DNA of 9,600 bases, from the NCBI GenBank assembly GCA_002404865.1, contig DHKP01000025.1, positions 1 to 9,600 on the forward strand, given 5' to 3'. Of the stretch, positions 1 to 6,464 are shown piece after piece. The position numbers and the translations under genes were made by a program. The DNA comes from Caryophanales bacterium UBA4691. Lineage in GTDB: Bacteria > Bacillota_I > Bacilli_A > RFN20 > CAG-826. A model generated the notes under the pieces. It was not told where the DNA came from. It was given only the letters and a program-made list of their open reading frames with translations, and did not search any database. The first letter of the stretch is position 1. The number at the start of each line of letters is the position of its first letter.

Positions 1-19
1 GTTTTTTGTCCGCATGCCC

Positions 20-41
20 GAGTGTTCCGAATTATGTGTAT
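20..41 (+). repeat. IS256-type terminal repeat (putative left end)
   Basis: This 22-bp stretch begins GAG and contains CGAATTATGTG. It matches a second copy at 4879-4900 in 18 of 22 positions, in the same orientation. It lies about 120-150 bp upstream of an IS256-like transposase N-terminus, where a left end would be. The GAG.GT...AATT.TGTG layout resembles ends of IS256/mutator-type elements. The matching right end is not visible in this window. Confidence 0.35.
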
Positions 42-83
42 CTGACTCAATCCGCATTCGTTCCGTTTATCTTTAGGGAAAGA

Positions 84-97
84 GACCCCTAGGGGTC
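84..97. repeat. 14-bp perfect palindrome containing CCCCTAGGGG
   Basis: GACCCCTAGGGGTC is a perfect palindrome between the putative IS end and the transposase remnant. Its core CCCCTAGGGG recurs at 5992-6001, just downstream of the truncated ISL3 transposase. Two copies of a 10-bp GC-rich palindrome are unexpected in this AT-rich window. The role is unknown. Confidence 0.4.
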
Positions 98-142
98 GCC
101 GCCGCGGGAAAAAGGCACGAAAAAAGCAGGTTCCCTGTTACA

Positions 143-460
143 ATGTCTTGTACAAAATATGAAAGAAAAACCTGCATGGACAATTTTAGCAAACTTATGG
201 CCGACCTCCTAGAGGAAGGCAAAACATTGGAGGAGGCCGTCCGCGCCCTCACCGCCAAGGCCGCGAAGGAAGTAAACGAATCCTTTGCTAAATCCGAGTT
301 CTCTGCCCATCTTGGGTACAAAAAAGGGGGAAAGGAGGGCGAACAGCAGGGTGGACGCGAGGCAAAAACGGCAGAAGAAAAGCAGAGACCATCTTGGAAG
401 CCAGGTCCAGATGGCATACGGAGAAAGATGGTCATTTAAAGAAAACAATGAAGTTGAAAC
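143..460 (+). pseudogene. IS256-family transposase, N-terminal remnant, frameshifted
   Basis: The first reading frame (143-439; a better start may be the ATG at 176, beginning MDNFSKLM) encodes a helical segment followed by SAHLGYKKG. This matches the N-terminal region of IS256/mutator transposases, where a conserved HLGY(E/K)K motif precedes an NSRNG stretch. After that motif the signal scatters over other frames: NSR at about residue 20 of the frame starting at 285, then LGSQVQM (the usual LGEVxxxxPRDR segment), then EKDGHLK in the third frame. At least two frameshifts are therefore implied. The ~300 residues holding the DDE catalytic domain are absent, so it cannot be active. The remnant is visibly richer in G+C than the ATPase gene that follows, consistent with a separate origin. 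Confidence 0.65.
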
Positions 461-562
461 AAATTACGTCATAGTGACAGCTATTTAAAATGCAATTCGT
501 AAAAATCAGTTTAGACGAATATGATTTAAAATTGTATTACCCTTCCCTTGAGCGTATTTGAT

Positions 563-1987
563 TCATTCTTCAAACAAGGTGTCTCCGTTTAGAACAACGG
601 AAACGATATCTGAATGTTCATTTCTTTTTAATCCATTATAAGAAATCATTGTTAAGATCAGTTGTTTTTTTGTACGAGTTTCTTCTTGGAAGGCCTGCAA
701 TTTATTTCGCAAATTCATTTCATAGCCTTTTGATATTACGTATTCCCCAATGGAATACTTCATTTCACAAACATTTATAACTTGATCTCTTCTCTCGATA
801 AGCAAATCAATCTGGGCACCTTGTTCTTGTACTTTGCTTCTCCAAGAATATTCTTTCGTTAAAACACCGCTTATGCCTAAGGCCTTCTTGATAGAAGAAA
901 TATGATTTAAGCAAGCGATTTCAAACGCATGTCCAGCCCAATTGAAATATGATGGCGTCCCAACAAAGGAAACCCAGGTGTCGAAATTTGGCGACAATAA
1001 AAACCTTTTTACAAACAAAATGAACGGATCAATGATCTGATAATATTTTCCATATTTGCTTGTTTCATAAGATTGATAGGAACGAACGAGGCCACATTCA
1101 CAAAGTTCTTCTAATGCCGTAGTTAATGGCTGTCCATCCCCGATATGCGGCAATGATGACAAATCGTGTCTCCTTAAGCCGGACCCTCTCTTCATCAAGG
1201 CTTCGACTATTTCGCGATGTTTACCTTTTAAAGTAAAAAGGGAACGAAACAAAGTTTGATATTCATCATGGAGTTGGCCATTTTCTTTAAAAATGAGATC
1301 ATCGGTATTCTGAGCTAGGCTTCTTTCGGAGTTTAGCAAAGACCAGTAATAAGGGACGCCGCCAAAAACCATATAGCAATCAAGAACCTGCTTTTTTTCG
1401 TAACGAAGATTTAGGAAATTGCTATATAACAAACATTCATGCAGATTGAATGGCAATAGATGAATCTGATTTGTTAAGCGATTATAAAATCCGCCACTGT
1501 CCTTAACCATATTCTTCATAATCCATGAAGTTGCAGATCCACAAACAATCAAAACGAGATCTTCTTGAATAGACCCATAGGTATTCCAAAACAAATCTAA
1601 AGCCGCTTTAAAATTACTTCTTTTTGCATCCATCCAAGGGATTTCATCGAGAAAAACTACTCTCTTCCCATAATTTTGTTCTCGATAAACATCTTTCTTT
1701 TCTAAGAGGTGTTTTAATCTTTGAAACGCATCAAACCAGTCTTTGATAATGGTTTGTTTTTCATTTCCGAATTCTTCGAGGGAATTCTTAAAGTTCTGCA
1801 GCTGAATAGAGTTTGTTTTGTTGTTCACTCCACTCGCATAAAAAGAAAATTTATTATGAAAAAATTCACGAATTAAATAGGTCTTCCCGACTCGACGTCT
1901 TCCATAAACCGCAACGAATTCAGGTTTTGTCGATACCAAACATCGTGTCAAAATCTCTTGTTCGTTTTTTCTACCAATTATAATCAT
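563..1987 (-). CDS. AAA ATPase with C-terminal DUF234 nuclease-like domain
   Basis: A 474-residue protein that appears intact. Seen: Walker A GRRRVGKT (residues 29-36), Walker B VVFLDE (110-115), and a LIVCGSATSW sensor-like strand (146-155). A winged-helix-like middle (about 255-305) leads to a C-terminal domain with GHAFE (352-356), D394 in AQIDLLIE, and EMK (408-410). This is the architecture of the ATPase_2 + DUF234 family (COG1672). Its C-terminus resembles PD-(D/E)XK nucleases; E356, D394 and E408-x-K410 would be the catalytic set. The biological role of the family is unsettled; defence, DNA transactions and mobile-element maintenance are all suggested by context only. The ATG is supported by AGAGGA six bases upstream and by a good promoter. 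It is transcribed alone, and no clear terminator was seen after the stop. An intact gene between decayed neighbours suggests it is under selection. Confidence 0.85.
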   Translation of the reverse strand: MIIIGRKNEQEILTRCLVSTKPEFVAVYGRRRVGKTYLIREFFHNKFSFYASGVNNKTNSIQLQNFKNSLEEFGNEKQTIIKDWFDAFQRLKHLLEKKDVYREQNYGKRVVFLDEIPWMDAKRSNFKAALDLFWNTYGSIQEDLVLIVCGSATSWIMKNMVKDSGGFYNRLTNQIHLLPFNLHECLLYSNFLNLRYEKKQVLDCYMVFGGVPYYWSLLNSERSLAQNTDDLIFKENGQLHDEYQTLFRSLFTLKGKHREIVEALMKRGSGLRRHDLSSLPHIGDGQPLTTALEELCECGLVRSYQSYETSKYGKYYQIIDPFILFVKRFLLSPNFDTWVSFVGTPSYFNWAGHAFEIACLNHISSIKKALGISGVLTKEYSWRSKVQEQGAQIDLLIERRDQVINVCEMKYSIGEYVISKGYEMNLRNKLQAFQEETRTKKQLILTMISYNGLKRNEHSDIVSVVLNGDTLFEE

Positions 1988-1999
1988 AAAATATCCTCT

Positions 2000-2049
2000 T
2001 ATTTCTCTAAATTTAATCTTAATTATATATTTTTAGAGAAATATGACAA
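2000..2049 (-). promoter_or_regulatory. Promoter of the DUF234 ATPase with 12-bp inverted-repeat operator
   Basis: On the minus strand, -35 TTGTCA (2049-2044) and -10 TATAAT (2027-2022) are separated by 16 bp, about 40 bp upstream of the ATG at 1987. A perfect inverted repeat, TATTTCTCTAAA (2000-2011) and TTTAGAGAAATA (2032-2043), brackets the -10. One arm lies in the spacer and the other near the transcription start. That placement suits a repressor operator; the regulator is not identified. The arms could also pair as an RNA hairpin only if transcription began further upstream. Confidence 0.6.
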
Positions 2050-2152
2050 TGTTAAAAGATTGACGGGTGCACTGAAAAGTTTCTCATAAAGCACTAATGC
2101 ATATTATCGTTCCAACTTTTAAAGAAGCGATTCTAAAACTATTAGAGTTCCC

Positions 2153-2577
2153 TTAATTAGAAATATGTCCATTACCAATATAGCGGCGGCCTTTCACATT
2201 GTATCTAAGCGCTTCGTTAAGCAAATAAGCCTCTTCAAACCTCCCTATCGTATCATTTGTTAGATCGATGTGATAAATGCCCTTAAAGGTTTTCAATCTT
2301 TGAGGGGTTTATAGGGGCTGATATCATTGAGGCAATCACATTTAAGGTGTCGTTTAAGTAATTAGGGTGTCTGTTTTTAATTCCTTCAATGTACGTTTTG
2401 TCCAAAATCGACATATTTCTCAGTACTGAGACTTTTGTCGGCTTTGACGGGATAAACATGAATGATTCAAAACTTGTTTTGATTCGTTTTCATCTGTTTT
2501 GCACTCTTGAAACGCCCTATCATGTCATTCGACACCCGAAATCGAAGATTTACAAGCCTGATAATTGGCTCTTCGTC
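2153..2577 (-). pseudogene. Degraded gene remnant, unrecognised family
   Basis: Four consecutive minus-strand segments read like protein but sit in different frames or across stops: 2577-2467 (starts DEEPIIRLVN), 2466-2388 (IIHVYPVKAD...), about 2400-2284 (KTYIEGIKNRHPNYLND...) and about 2287-2153 (KGIYHIDLTND... ending GRRYIGNGHISN, then TAA). Joined, they give about 140 residues that look like one decayed protein. The IEGIKNRHPNYLND piece is weakly reminiscent of phage-associated nuclease folds with an xHxxxRHP pattern, but this is not a firm match. A sequence of about 26 bp (2504-2529) recurs diverged at 2231-2257 and encodes the related peptides SNDMIGRF and TNDTIGRF, suggesting an internal duplication. 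It lies directly downstream of fic and has no start codon of its own, so the 5' end may be lost. Confidence 0.45.
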
Positions 2578-2586
2578 CTAATATTG

Positions 2587-3567
2587 CTAGAGAGCAACCA
2601 TTTCGTATTGCCTAATTCTTTTATTAACAATGATTGGTTTAAGATAGCCGTTATTAACTAGTTCGGCACACCAATTGATTACCGTTCGATTGGTAACGCT
2701 TAATTTGCTCGCTAAATCAATAGGAGCAAGCCTAACAATGTTATGCTTGTTTAAATACCCTAAAAACGCCTTGGCCTTATTAGACAAATGCGACAAACGC
2801 TCTTTTTCGTTATTAGAGGACTCTTTTAAAGCAATCGATAAAACCTTAGAGGCGTATAGCGAAAATATCTTAAGGTAATACTTAATCCAGATTTCTCCAT
2901 GAGGAGGATCATTTCTTCCGTCGTAATATAAAACGGGAAGATTCATTTGAATAGAATTGTAATATTCCTCAATGTCATAGGACATGTATTCTTCTAAAGA
3001 GCCAATATTTTTAAATCCAAACCCGCTTAAAGACAAATAATAGCTAGACAATATTCTCGCGGTTCTCCCATTGCCGCCCTCGAACGGATGGATGGTCACT
3101 AATTGATAATGGATAACGGCGGCCTTAATCAATGGATGATCGCTAGATTCACTAACGTAATTGAATAATTTCTCCAATAAAGCAGGAACCTCTCCATATT
3201 CCGGTGGAATGTAGGCAGGAGTGCCATTATCATTCCAAACTGCAAATAATACTCCCGGAGGCATTGCCCCTCTTAAGCCGATCTTTTCATTTGGCTCGCC
3301 ATCGCATATTTGCTTTTGAACTTGCAATAACAATCTTAAAGATAGAGGCTCTTTTTCTTCCAGTTTCTTTTCTAGTAGTTCCAACGCTAAATAATAATTT
3401 CTTATTTCTTGTTCTGGCTTTAAGAAATGTCTCTTTTCAGATTCGATTACCTCATCAGCTTGCTCGTAAGTTACAGGATTGCCTTCAATCTTATTAGAAG
3501 CATACGTCGATCTTTTCCTGGTATTCTTTCTAAATCTATTGGATAGATTGGTTGGTAACTTAACCAA
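2587..3567 (-). CDS. fic: Fic family protein with C-terminal winged helix; N-terminus frameshifted
   Basis: Fic proteins transfer AMP or other nucleotide/phosphate moieties from a cosubstrate to a target hydroxyl. Seen: an inhibitory-helix motif S-N-K-I-E-G-N (residues 24-30, matching [S/T]xxxE[G/N]), the Fic core with IHPFEGGNGR (159-168), and a C-terminal helix-turn-helix (about 266-326, DLASKLSVTNRTVINW). The canonical loop is HPFx(D/E)GNGR; here the metal-binding acidic position is Gly164, which is unusual. The continuous frame can only begin at a TTG (3567) with no ribosome site. A better N-terminus (MIKTRIDNDILN..., ATG at 3641) lies one frame away, so the gene has probably suffered a single-base change at about 3515-3540. 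With the inhibitory helix just after the break, any protein made from the TTG would still carry it. It may be a decaying gene; alternatively the shift is an assembly error. Confidence 0.85.
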   Translation of the reverse strand: MVKLPTNLSNRFRKNTRKRSTYASNKIEGNPVTYEQADEVIESEKRHFLKPEQEIRNYYLALELLEKKLEEKEPLSLRLLLQVQKQICDGEPNEKIGLRGAMPPGVLFAVWNDNGTPAYIPPEYGEVPALLEKLFNYVSESSDHPLIKAAVIHYQLVTIHPFEGGNGRTARILSSYYLSLSGFGFKNIGSLEEYMSYDIEEYYNSIQMNLPVLYYDGRNDPPHGEIWIKYYLKIFSLYASKVLSIALKESSNNEKERLSHLSNKAKAFLGYLNKHNIVRLAPIDLASKLSVTNRTVINWCAELVNNGYLKPIIVNKRIRQYEMVAL

Positions 3568-3641
3568 ATTAAGGCATTTTTATTCTTTTCGATATCAAGA
3601 ATCAAATTCAAAATGTCATTATCAATTCTAGTTTTAATCAT
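3515..3641 (-). pseudogene. Displaced N-terminal segment of the Fic gene
   Basis: Starting at the ATG at 3641 (preceded by the purine-rich GAAGAAAAGACA), this frame reads MIKTRIDNDILN, then a helical stretch to YQPIYPIDLE, and then runs into the Fic frame offset by one base. Fic proteins of this type normally have about 40-60 residues before the inhibitory helix, which this segment would supply. The crossover lies near GATTTAGAAAGAATACC (about 3536-3520). Confidence 0.55.
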
Positions 3642-3926
3642 TGTCTTTTCTTCGTAACAACAATATATCGTAATTTCACTATTTTAGCCCTAATAATTCG
3701 GCGCTTTCCAACACATTTGGTAAAACGAAAATACTTGCGATCCATAGGCAATGCATATGCAAGACTATTACCGCGCAATGGAATTTCCGCAATTTTTAGG
3801 TAAGAAATTCCATCAATTTTTTATGGCTTTGGCCTTTTTAGCCGTTTTTTTGCGGCTAAGAAGCATCGCAATCACAAAGACGGGGTTACACTGCCTTCAC
3901 GTTGTAGAAGACAGTAACAGGCAAAA
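3642..3926. other. Intergenic stretch with hairpins and a possible rlmD-tail remnant
   Basis: No intact gene seen. It holds a perfect hairpin at 3778-3813 (10-bp arms ATGGAATTTC / GAAATTCCAT, 16-nt loop) and another at 3838-3859 (TTAGCCG / CGGCTAA around a T7G loop). On the minus strand 3875-3813 reads VIAMLLSRKKTAKKAKAIKN and stop. This resembles the HVETVxLLSRK tail of RlmD-type 23S rRNA uracil methyltransferases and the HVETVALLSRKAA tail at 6496-6456. The tail assignment is tentative. Confidence 0.3.
3885..3918 (-). terminator. Stem-loop just after the 3927-4810 gene
   Basis: Eight bases beyond the stop codon the minus strand can form GTTAC-TGTCTTC / GAAGGCA-(GT)-GTAAC with an 8-nt loop, i.e. 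12 pairs with one G-U pair and a 2-nt bulge. The position fits a transcript end, but the following CCCGTCTTTG is not a proper U-tract, so it is at best a weak rho-independent terminator. Confidence 0.3.
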
Positions 3927-4810
3927 TCAGATGTTCAAATTTTTTATATCACCGCTCACCCTAAGAAAATCTTTTTGCGTTAAGCTGGTAGGATTACTGC
4001 CTTGTTTAACCAAGCCAAGATTAGTGGCTCTTTGATAGATGGATTTTTTTGTTCCAAAACTATTTTTCTTATTAATCAAGGATTGTGCCATATTCATTTC
4101 AAATCCTACTTGCCAAAAATACATATCAACGCACTTCATTAGTGGATACGAGGCTCCGCTCAACATGAAGCTCTGATGGTGGTTCTTTGCAAACGTTGCC
4201 AAAGCCTTAAAAGTATCCGTTCCTGTTGCGTTTCCGTTATTTATCTTCTCTATCGATGAAGACAGTGTATAGCCTCCGATTTTGCTATTAATTCCATTGC
4301 TTTTCGCCTTTATGCATTGAACGATTCCATTTTTTAGAAATCGATCAAATGCGGGAATGCACGCAAACGTCCCCATCAAAATTTTGGTAACAAGGGTATC
4401 CGTAGGAGTGGCTGGCGGGTACGATTTTTTAATTTTCCAGTAAACGCCCTTGCAAGAGCCAAAAATCAAATCATTCGCATCAACAATGCTGATGGCGTTA
4501 TGAGACGATGGGTCGTAATTCCAAAGATCGGAATAAGATTTGTCAAGGATTATCTTCACGGCATTTATATGTGCCTTATAATCCATTTGAAGGAGAAATG
4601 ACGAACCTCGGTACATCCCCCAGCTTGCCAAGTAAAAAGCCAGGTGAAGTGAAAGAAGATCGATATCCGGTTTTGCGATTGTCTTTGCTTGAGAAACGCG
4701 TCGCGGCACCATTCCCATGATTTGTACCTTGTGTTAGGCCCGCTTTGATTGTTAGAAGGCGCAATCAAAGCATAATATCTTTGTATTTTCGTTTGTATCG
4801 GTTCTGCCAT
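3927..4810 (-). CDS. Uncharacterised protein, interrupted by one frameshift
   Basis: Two overlapping frames together make one protein of about 294 residues. The first part starts at the ATG at 4810 (MAEPIQTKIQRYYALI... RYKSWEWCRDAFLK). The second carries the rest from about 4690 to the stop at 3927 (TIAKPDIDLLSLHLAFYLAS..., MYRGSSFLLQMDY..., DTLVTKILMGTFACIPAFDR). From memory this is a recurring bacterial hypothetical family (RYKSWE..., LASWGMYRGSSFLLQ, KIL.GTF.C.PA.DR), with no function I can name. No signal peptide, transmembrane segment or nucleotide-binding motif is visible. The start is firmly set by AAGGAGGT four bases upstream and a -10 box. The frame break is at about 4682-4697 (TTTCTCAAGCAAAGAC). 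It implies a one-base loss or two-base gain, so the gene is probably inactive unless the break is a sequencing error. Confidence 0.7.
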
Positions 4811-4814
4811 ACAG

Positions 4815-4857
4815 ACCTCCTTAGTTAGTGATAAACGTTGCTGGTGAATTCATTATA
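4815..4857 (-). promoter_or_regulatory. -10 box and strong RBS of the 3927-4810 gene
   Basis: The minus strand has TATAAT at 4857-4852 and a full AAGGAGGT at 4822-4815, four bases before the ATG. No -35 at good spacing was found. The region where it should lie abuts the IS256-like end at 4879-4900, so the original -35 may have been replaced by the insertion. Confidence 0.5.
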
Positions 4858-4878
4858 ACGGAACCTCTAAAGTCATGG

Positions 4879-4900
4879 GAGCGTCACGAATTATGTGCAT
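4879..4900 (+). repeat. Second IS256-type end-like sequence
   Basis: It matches the repeat at 20-41 in 18 of 22 bases, in the same orientation, sharing the unbroken CGAATTATGTG core. No IS256 transposase sequence follows it here, so it would be an orphan end left after deletion or overwriting by other elements. Confidence 0.35.
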
Positions 4901-4913
4901 TTATCCTATTGTA

Positions 4914-5123
4914 CTAGCCAAAAGAAAATGGACGATACACTCTCCATTTTGGTTGTGCCATCCTATTCCGCAGAGCCCCCTTTCTAGCGTTCTTCCATCT
5001 CCGATAGCTTGCTCTTTCGCTCTCACCCTTGCCCTCGCACATCCTCCTAATCGAGCGTCCATCCTTATCATAGAGGCAGGCAATGTCGCTGTAGTTTGGT
5101 TTGATACTCATTGGTTTAAACAT
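4914..5123 (-). pseudogene. Possible IS21-type transposase (IstA) N-terminal remnant
   Basis: The minus-strand frame gives MFKPMSIKPNYSDIACLYDK and continues DGRSIRRMCEGKG..., ending at a TAG (4914-4916). The NYSDIACLYDKDGRSIRRM portion has the layout of the helix-turn-helix that opens IS21-family IstA proteins (DYSxLARxYGxDxRTVxRY), but only about 70 residues exist and there is no ribosome site. A longer frame reaches 5186 by reading through a hairpin, which makes the extension unlikely. The IS21 assignment is tentative and the stretch could be non-coding. Confidence 0.25.
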
Positions 5124-5136
5124 GCTTAAGGCGACT

Positions 5137-5188
5137 CTGTGAAATCTAATGGGGATGGCTTTTTTGCCATCCCCATCGTTTTTCACAG
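5137..5188 (+). terminator. Very strong two-part hairpin upstream of the ISL3 transposase
   Basis: Perfect 11-bp arms ATGGGGATGGC (5149-5159) and GCCATCCCCAT (5166-5176) enclose six T. A 4x4 internal loop then separates outer 8-bp arms CTGTGAAA (5137-5144) and TTTCACAG (5181-5188). On the plus strand the inner stem is followed by CGTTTTT, as in a rho-independent terminator. No plus-strand gene ends here, so the likely effect is to stop outside transcripts from reading into the transposase. Confidence 0.6.
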
Positions 5189-5219
5189 CTTTAGCTAGTT
5201 CTTAGTGAAGAAAAAAAGC

Positions 5220-5264
5220 CTCCTCCATTAATCTATTTTCGGTCAAACAATTTAATGGAAGGAG
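5220..5264 (+). promoter_or_regulatory. Hairpin that sequesters the transposase RBS
   Basis: CTCC-TCCATTAA (5220-5231) pairs with TTAATGGA-A-GGAG (5252-5264): 12 pairs with one bulged A and a 20-nt loop. The 3' arm contains the AAGGAG that serves the ATG at 5270. In a long read-in transcript the RBS would be hidden, whereas a transcript starting inside the loop would leave it free. This layout is known from other insertion sequences as protection against read-in expression; here it is inference. Confidence 0.5.
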
Positions 5265-5269
5265 ACCAT

Positions 5270-5935
5270 ATGGATTCTAACTCTTTTTTGCTGTCTTTTG
5301 GCATGAAACCAGAAGATTTCGAGCGCGCCGACGGCCCGATAACGTCCGATGAAGGGTTCGTCTACGAGGCATGGGAGGCAAGAAAGGAGCCCTCATGCCC
5401 TAGATGCCACGGGAAATCATGCGTGATAAAGGCGCATTACGTATCGGAAATAACGATGAGGTCTGACATCTTGAAGAAGGAAACGCTCATTTGCCACAGG
5501 GTAAAATACGTATGCAAGGATTGCCGCAAAACATTCACCGTCCCGTTGAAAGGGGCGATGGTCGGCAGGGAGCTCACGTATCTTGAGAGAGCGGCGATAC
5601 TCGCCGAGCTGAACCAGGGCGACACCTTCGCTAGGGTCGCGACGAGCCATGGGGTAACAAAGCAATCGATAATCGGCATGTTCGACGAGGCGTATCCGCG
5701 CGTGGAAAGGAAGACGCTGCCAAAGATTTTGCTAATCGACGAGTTCAAGTTCAAGACGGGGTTCTCGAAATACTGCTGCCATCTCGTGGACTTCGAAAAG
5801 TCCGAGACGGTAGACGTGATAAAATCCAGGCAAAAAGCGTATCTCGACGAGTGTTTCGGATTCATACCGGAAGAGGAGAGAAAGGCCGTCAAGATACTCG
5901 TGACCGACATGTACGACGAATTGAACTGCTATTAA
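5270..5935 (+). pseudogene. ISL3-family transposase, truncated in the catalytic domain
   Basis: 221 residues remain of a family usually about 400 or more. Seen: an N-terminal zinc-binding domain (C43/C46 in CPRC; C82/C85 in CKDC), a helix-turn-helix (about 107-140, ATSHGVTKQSIIGMF), then the start of the DDE domain with D157 in LLIDEF and D213 in VTDMY. The alignment is lost after MYDE and a TAA follows. The FHV segment and the glutamate of the triad are missing, so it cannot transpose. The ATG at 5270 is preferred over the in-frame ATG at 5255, because AAGGAG lies five bases before 5270 and inside the coding part of the other choice. The sequence is noticeably richer in G+C than the surrounding genes. 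What lies beyond 5935 is unrelated, which places the deletion junction at about 5915-5935. Confidence 0.8.
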
Positions 5936-6126
5936 TAAAGTAGACAACGAACAGGATAGAGATATATATTGGGATTAAGCCCATGCAACAACCCCTAGGG
6001 GCTTGGGGGCGGCTACCGATTTTGTTTCACATCGTTTGAAATAGAACACTCCGTCGGAAGCGATGTTTTTTCTATAAAACTTTTAGGAAAAGCGTGATGA
6101 TGGATTGTTTATTCTTGCAACCATTC

Positions 6127-6148
6127 AAAAAAGGAGGGGCGCGCCCTC
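6127..6148 (-). terminator. Rho-independent terminator after the small ORF
   Basis: On the minus strand GAGGG CGCGC CCCTC is followed by C and six T. It lies 20-30 bases beyond the stop of the ORF at 6176-6322 (and of its alternative frame ending at 6168), as expected for the end of a minus-strand unit. Confidence 0.5.
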
Positions 6149-6175
6149 TTCGCCTTTAACGTCACTTTTAAAAAA

Positions 6176-6322
6176 TCAGCATGATGTTGCAGTCATCCAC
6201 GATATCTTCAATACGGCGTAGCCCCACCCCCGCCTTTCTATCTCGTTGATTTCGTCCGCGATTCTTTGCTGGAACATCTCCGACGAGAAGGGATAAAACA
6301 GGTCAATCGTTCTGTATTCCAT
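6176..6322 (-). CDS. Small hypothetical protein, possibly frameshifted near its end
   Basis: A 48-residue ORF beginning MEYRTIDLFYPFSSEMFQQR and continuing IADEINEIERRGWGYAVLKI. GGAGGGTGAG lies about 10 bases before the ATG, and a terminator follows. The layout (a short strand, an amphipathic helix ending in RRGW, a second strand) resembles small proteins with an EINxxxxxGW core, such as DUF4177-like families, but this is not a firm match. In the next frame the sequence continues as VDDCNIMLIF and stop (6168-6170). A third strand would be expected there, so a frame break at about 6190-6200 is plausible. Function unknown. Confidence 0.35.
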   Translation of the reverse strand: MEYRTIDLFYPFSSEMFQQRIADEINEIERRGWGYAVLKISWMTATSC

Positions 6323-6464
6323 CGATTTTGCGCTCACCCTCCATATTCATGCTCAGGTCGACGTGGACCGATCGAATCATCTTTTTCCTCTTAAAGCCGT
6401 TTTCCACCTTCTCGAAAATGGGGGATCCGTCAAATTTTTACGATTTTCGGCTATTTTACGCCGC

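Noticed and set aside
2389..2661. Plus-strand ORF of 90 codons
   Set aside because: It lies antisense to the end of fic and to a decayed minus-strand gene, with no RBS and no recognisable family.
3693..3712. ATAATTCGG resembling the inverse of the IS256-like end
   Set aside because: Only about nine bases match; too short to call a right end.
3751..4035. Plus-strand ORF of 94 codons with a hydrophobic stretch
   Set aside because: It crosses two hairpins and the 3' end of the minus-strand gene at 3927-4810; the hydrophobic run comes from T-rich hairpin DNA.
4925..4950. Inverted repeat AAAATGGA / TCCATTTT as a terminator
   Set aside because: The stem is AT-rich with no following T-tract and no gene ending there.
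5417..5947. Minus-strand ORFs opposite the ISL3 fragment
   Set aside because: The plus frame has clear zinc-finger, HTH and catalytic motifs, so the opposite frames are shadows.
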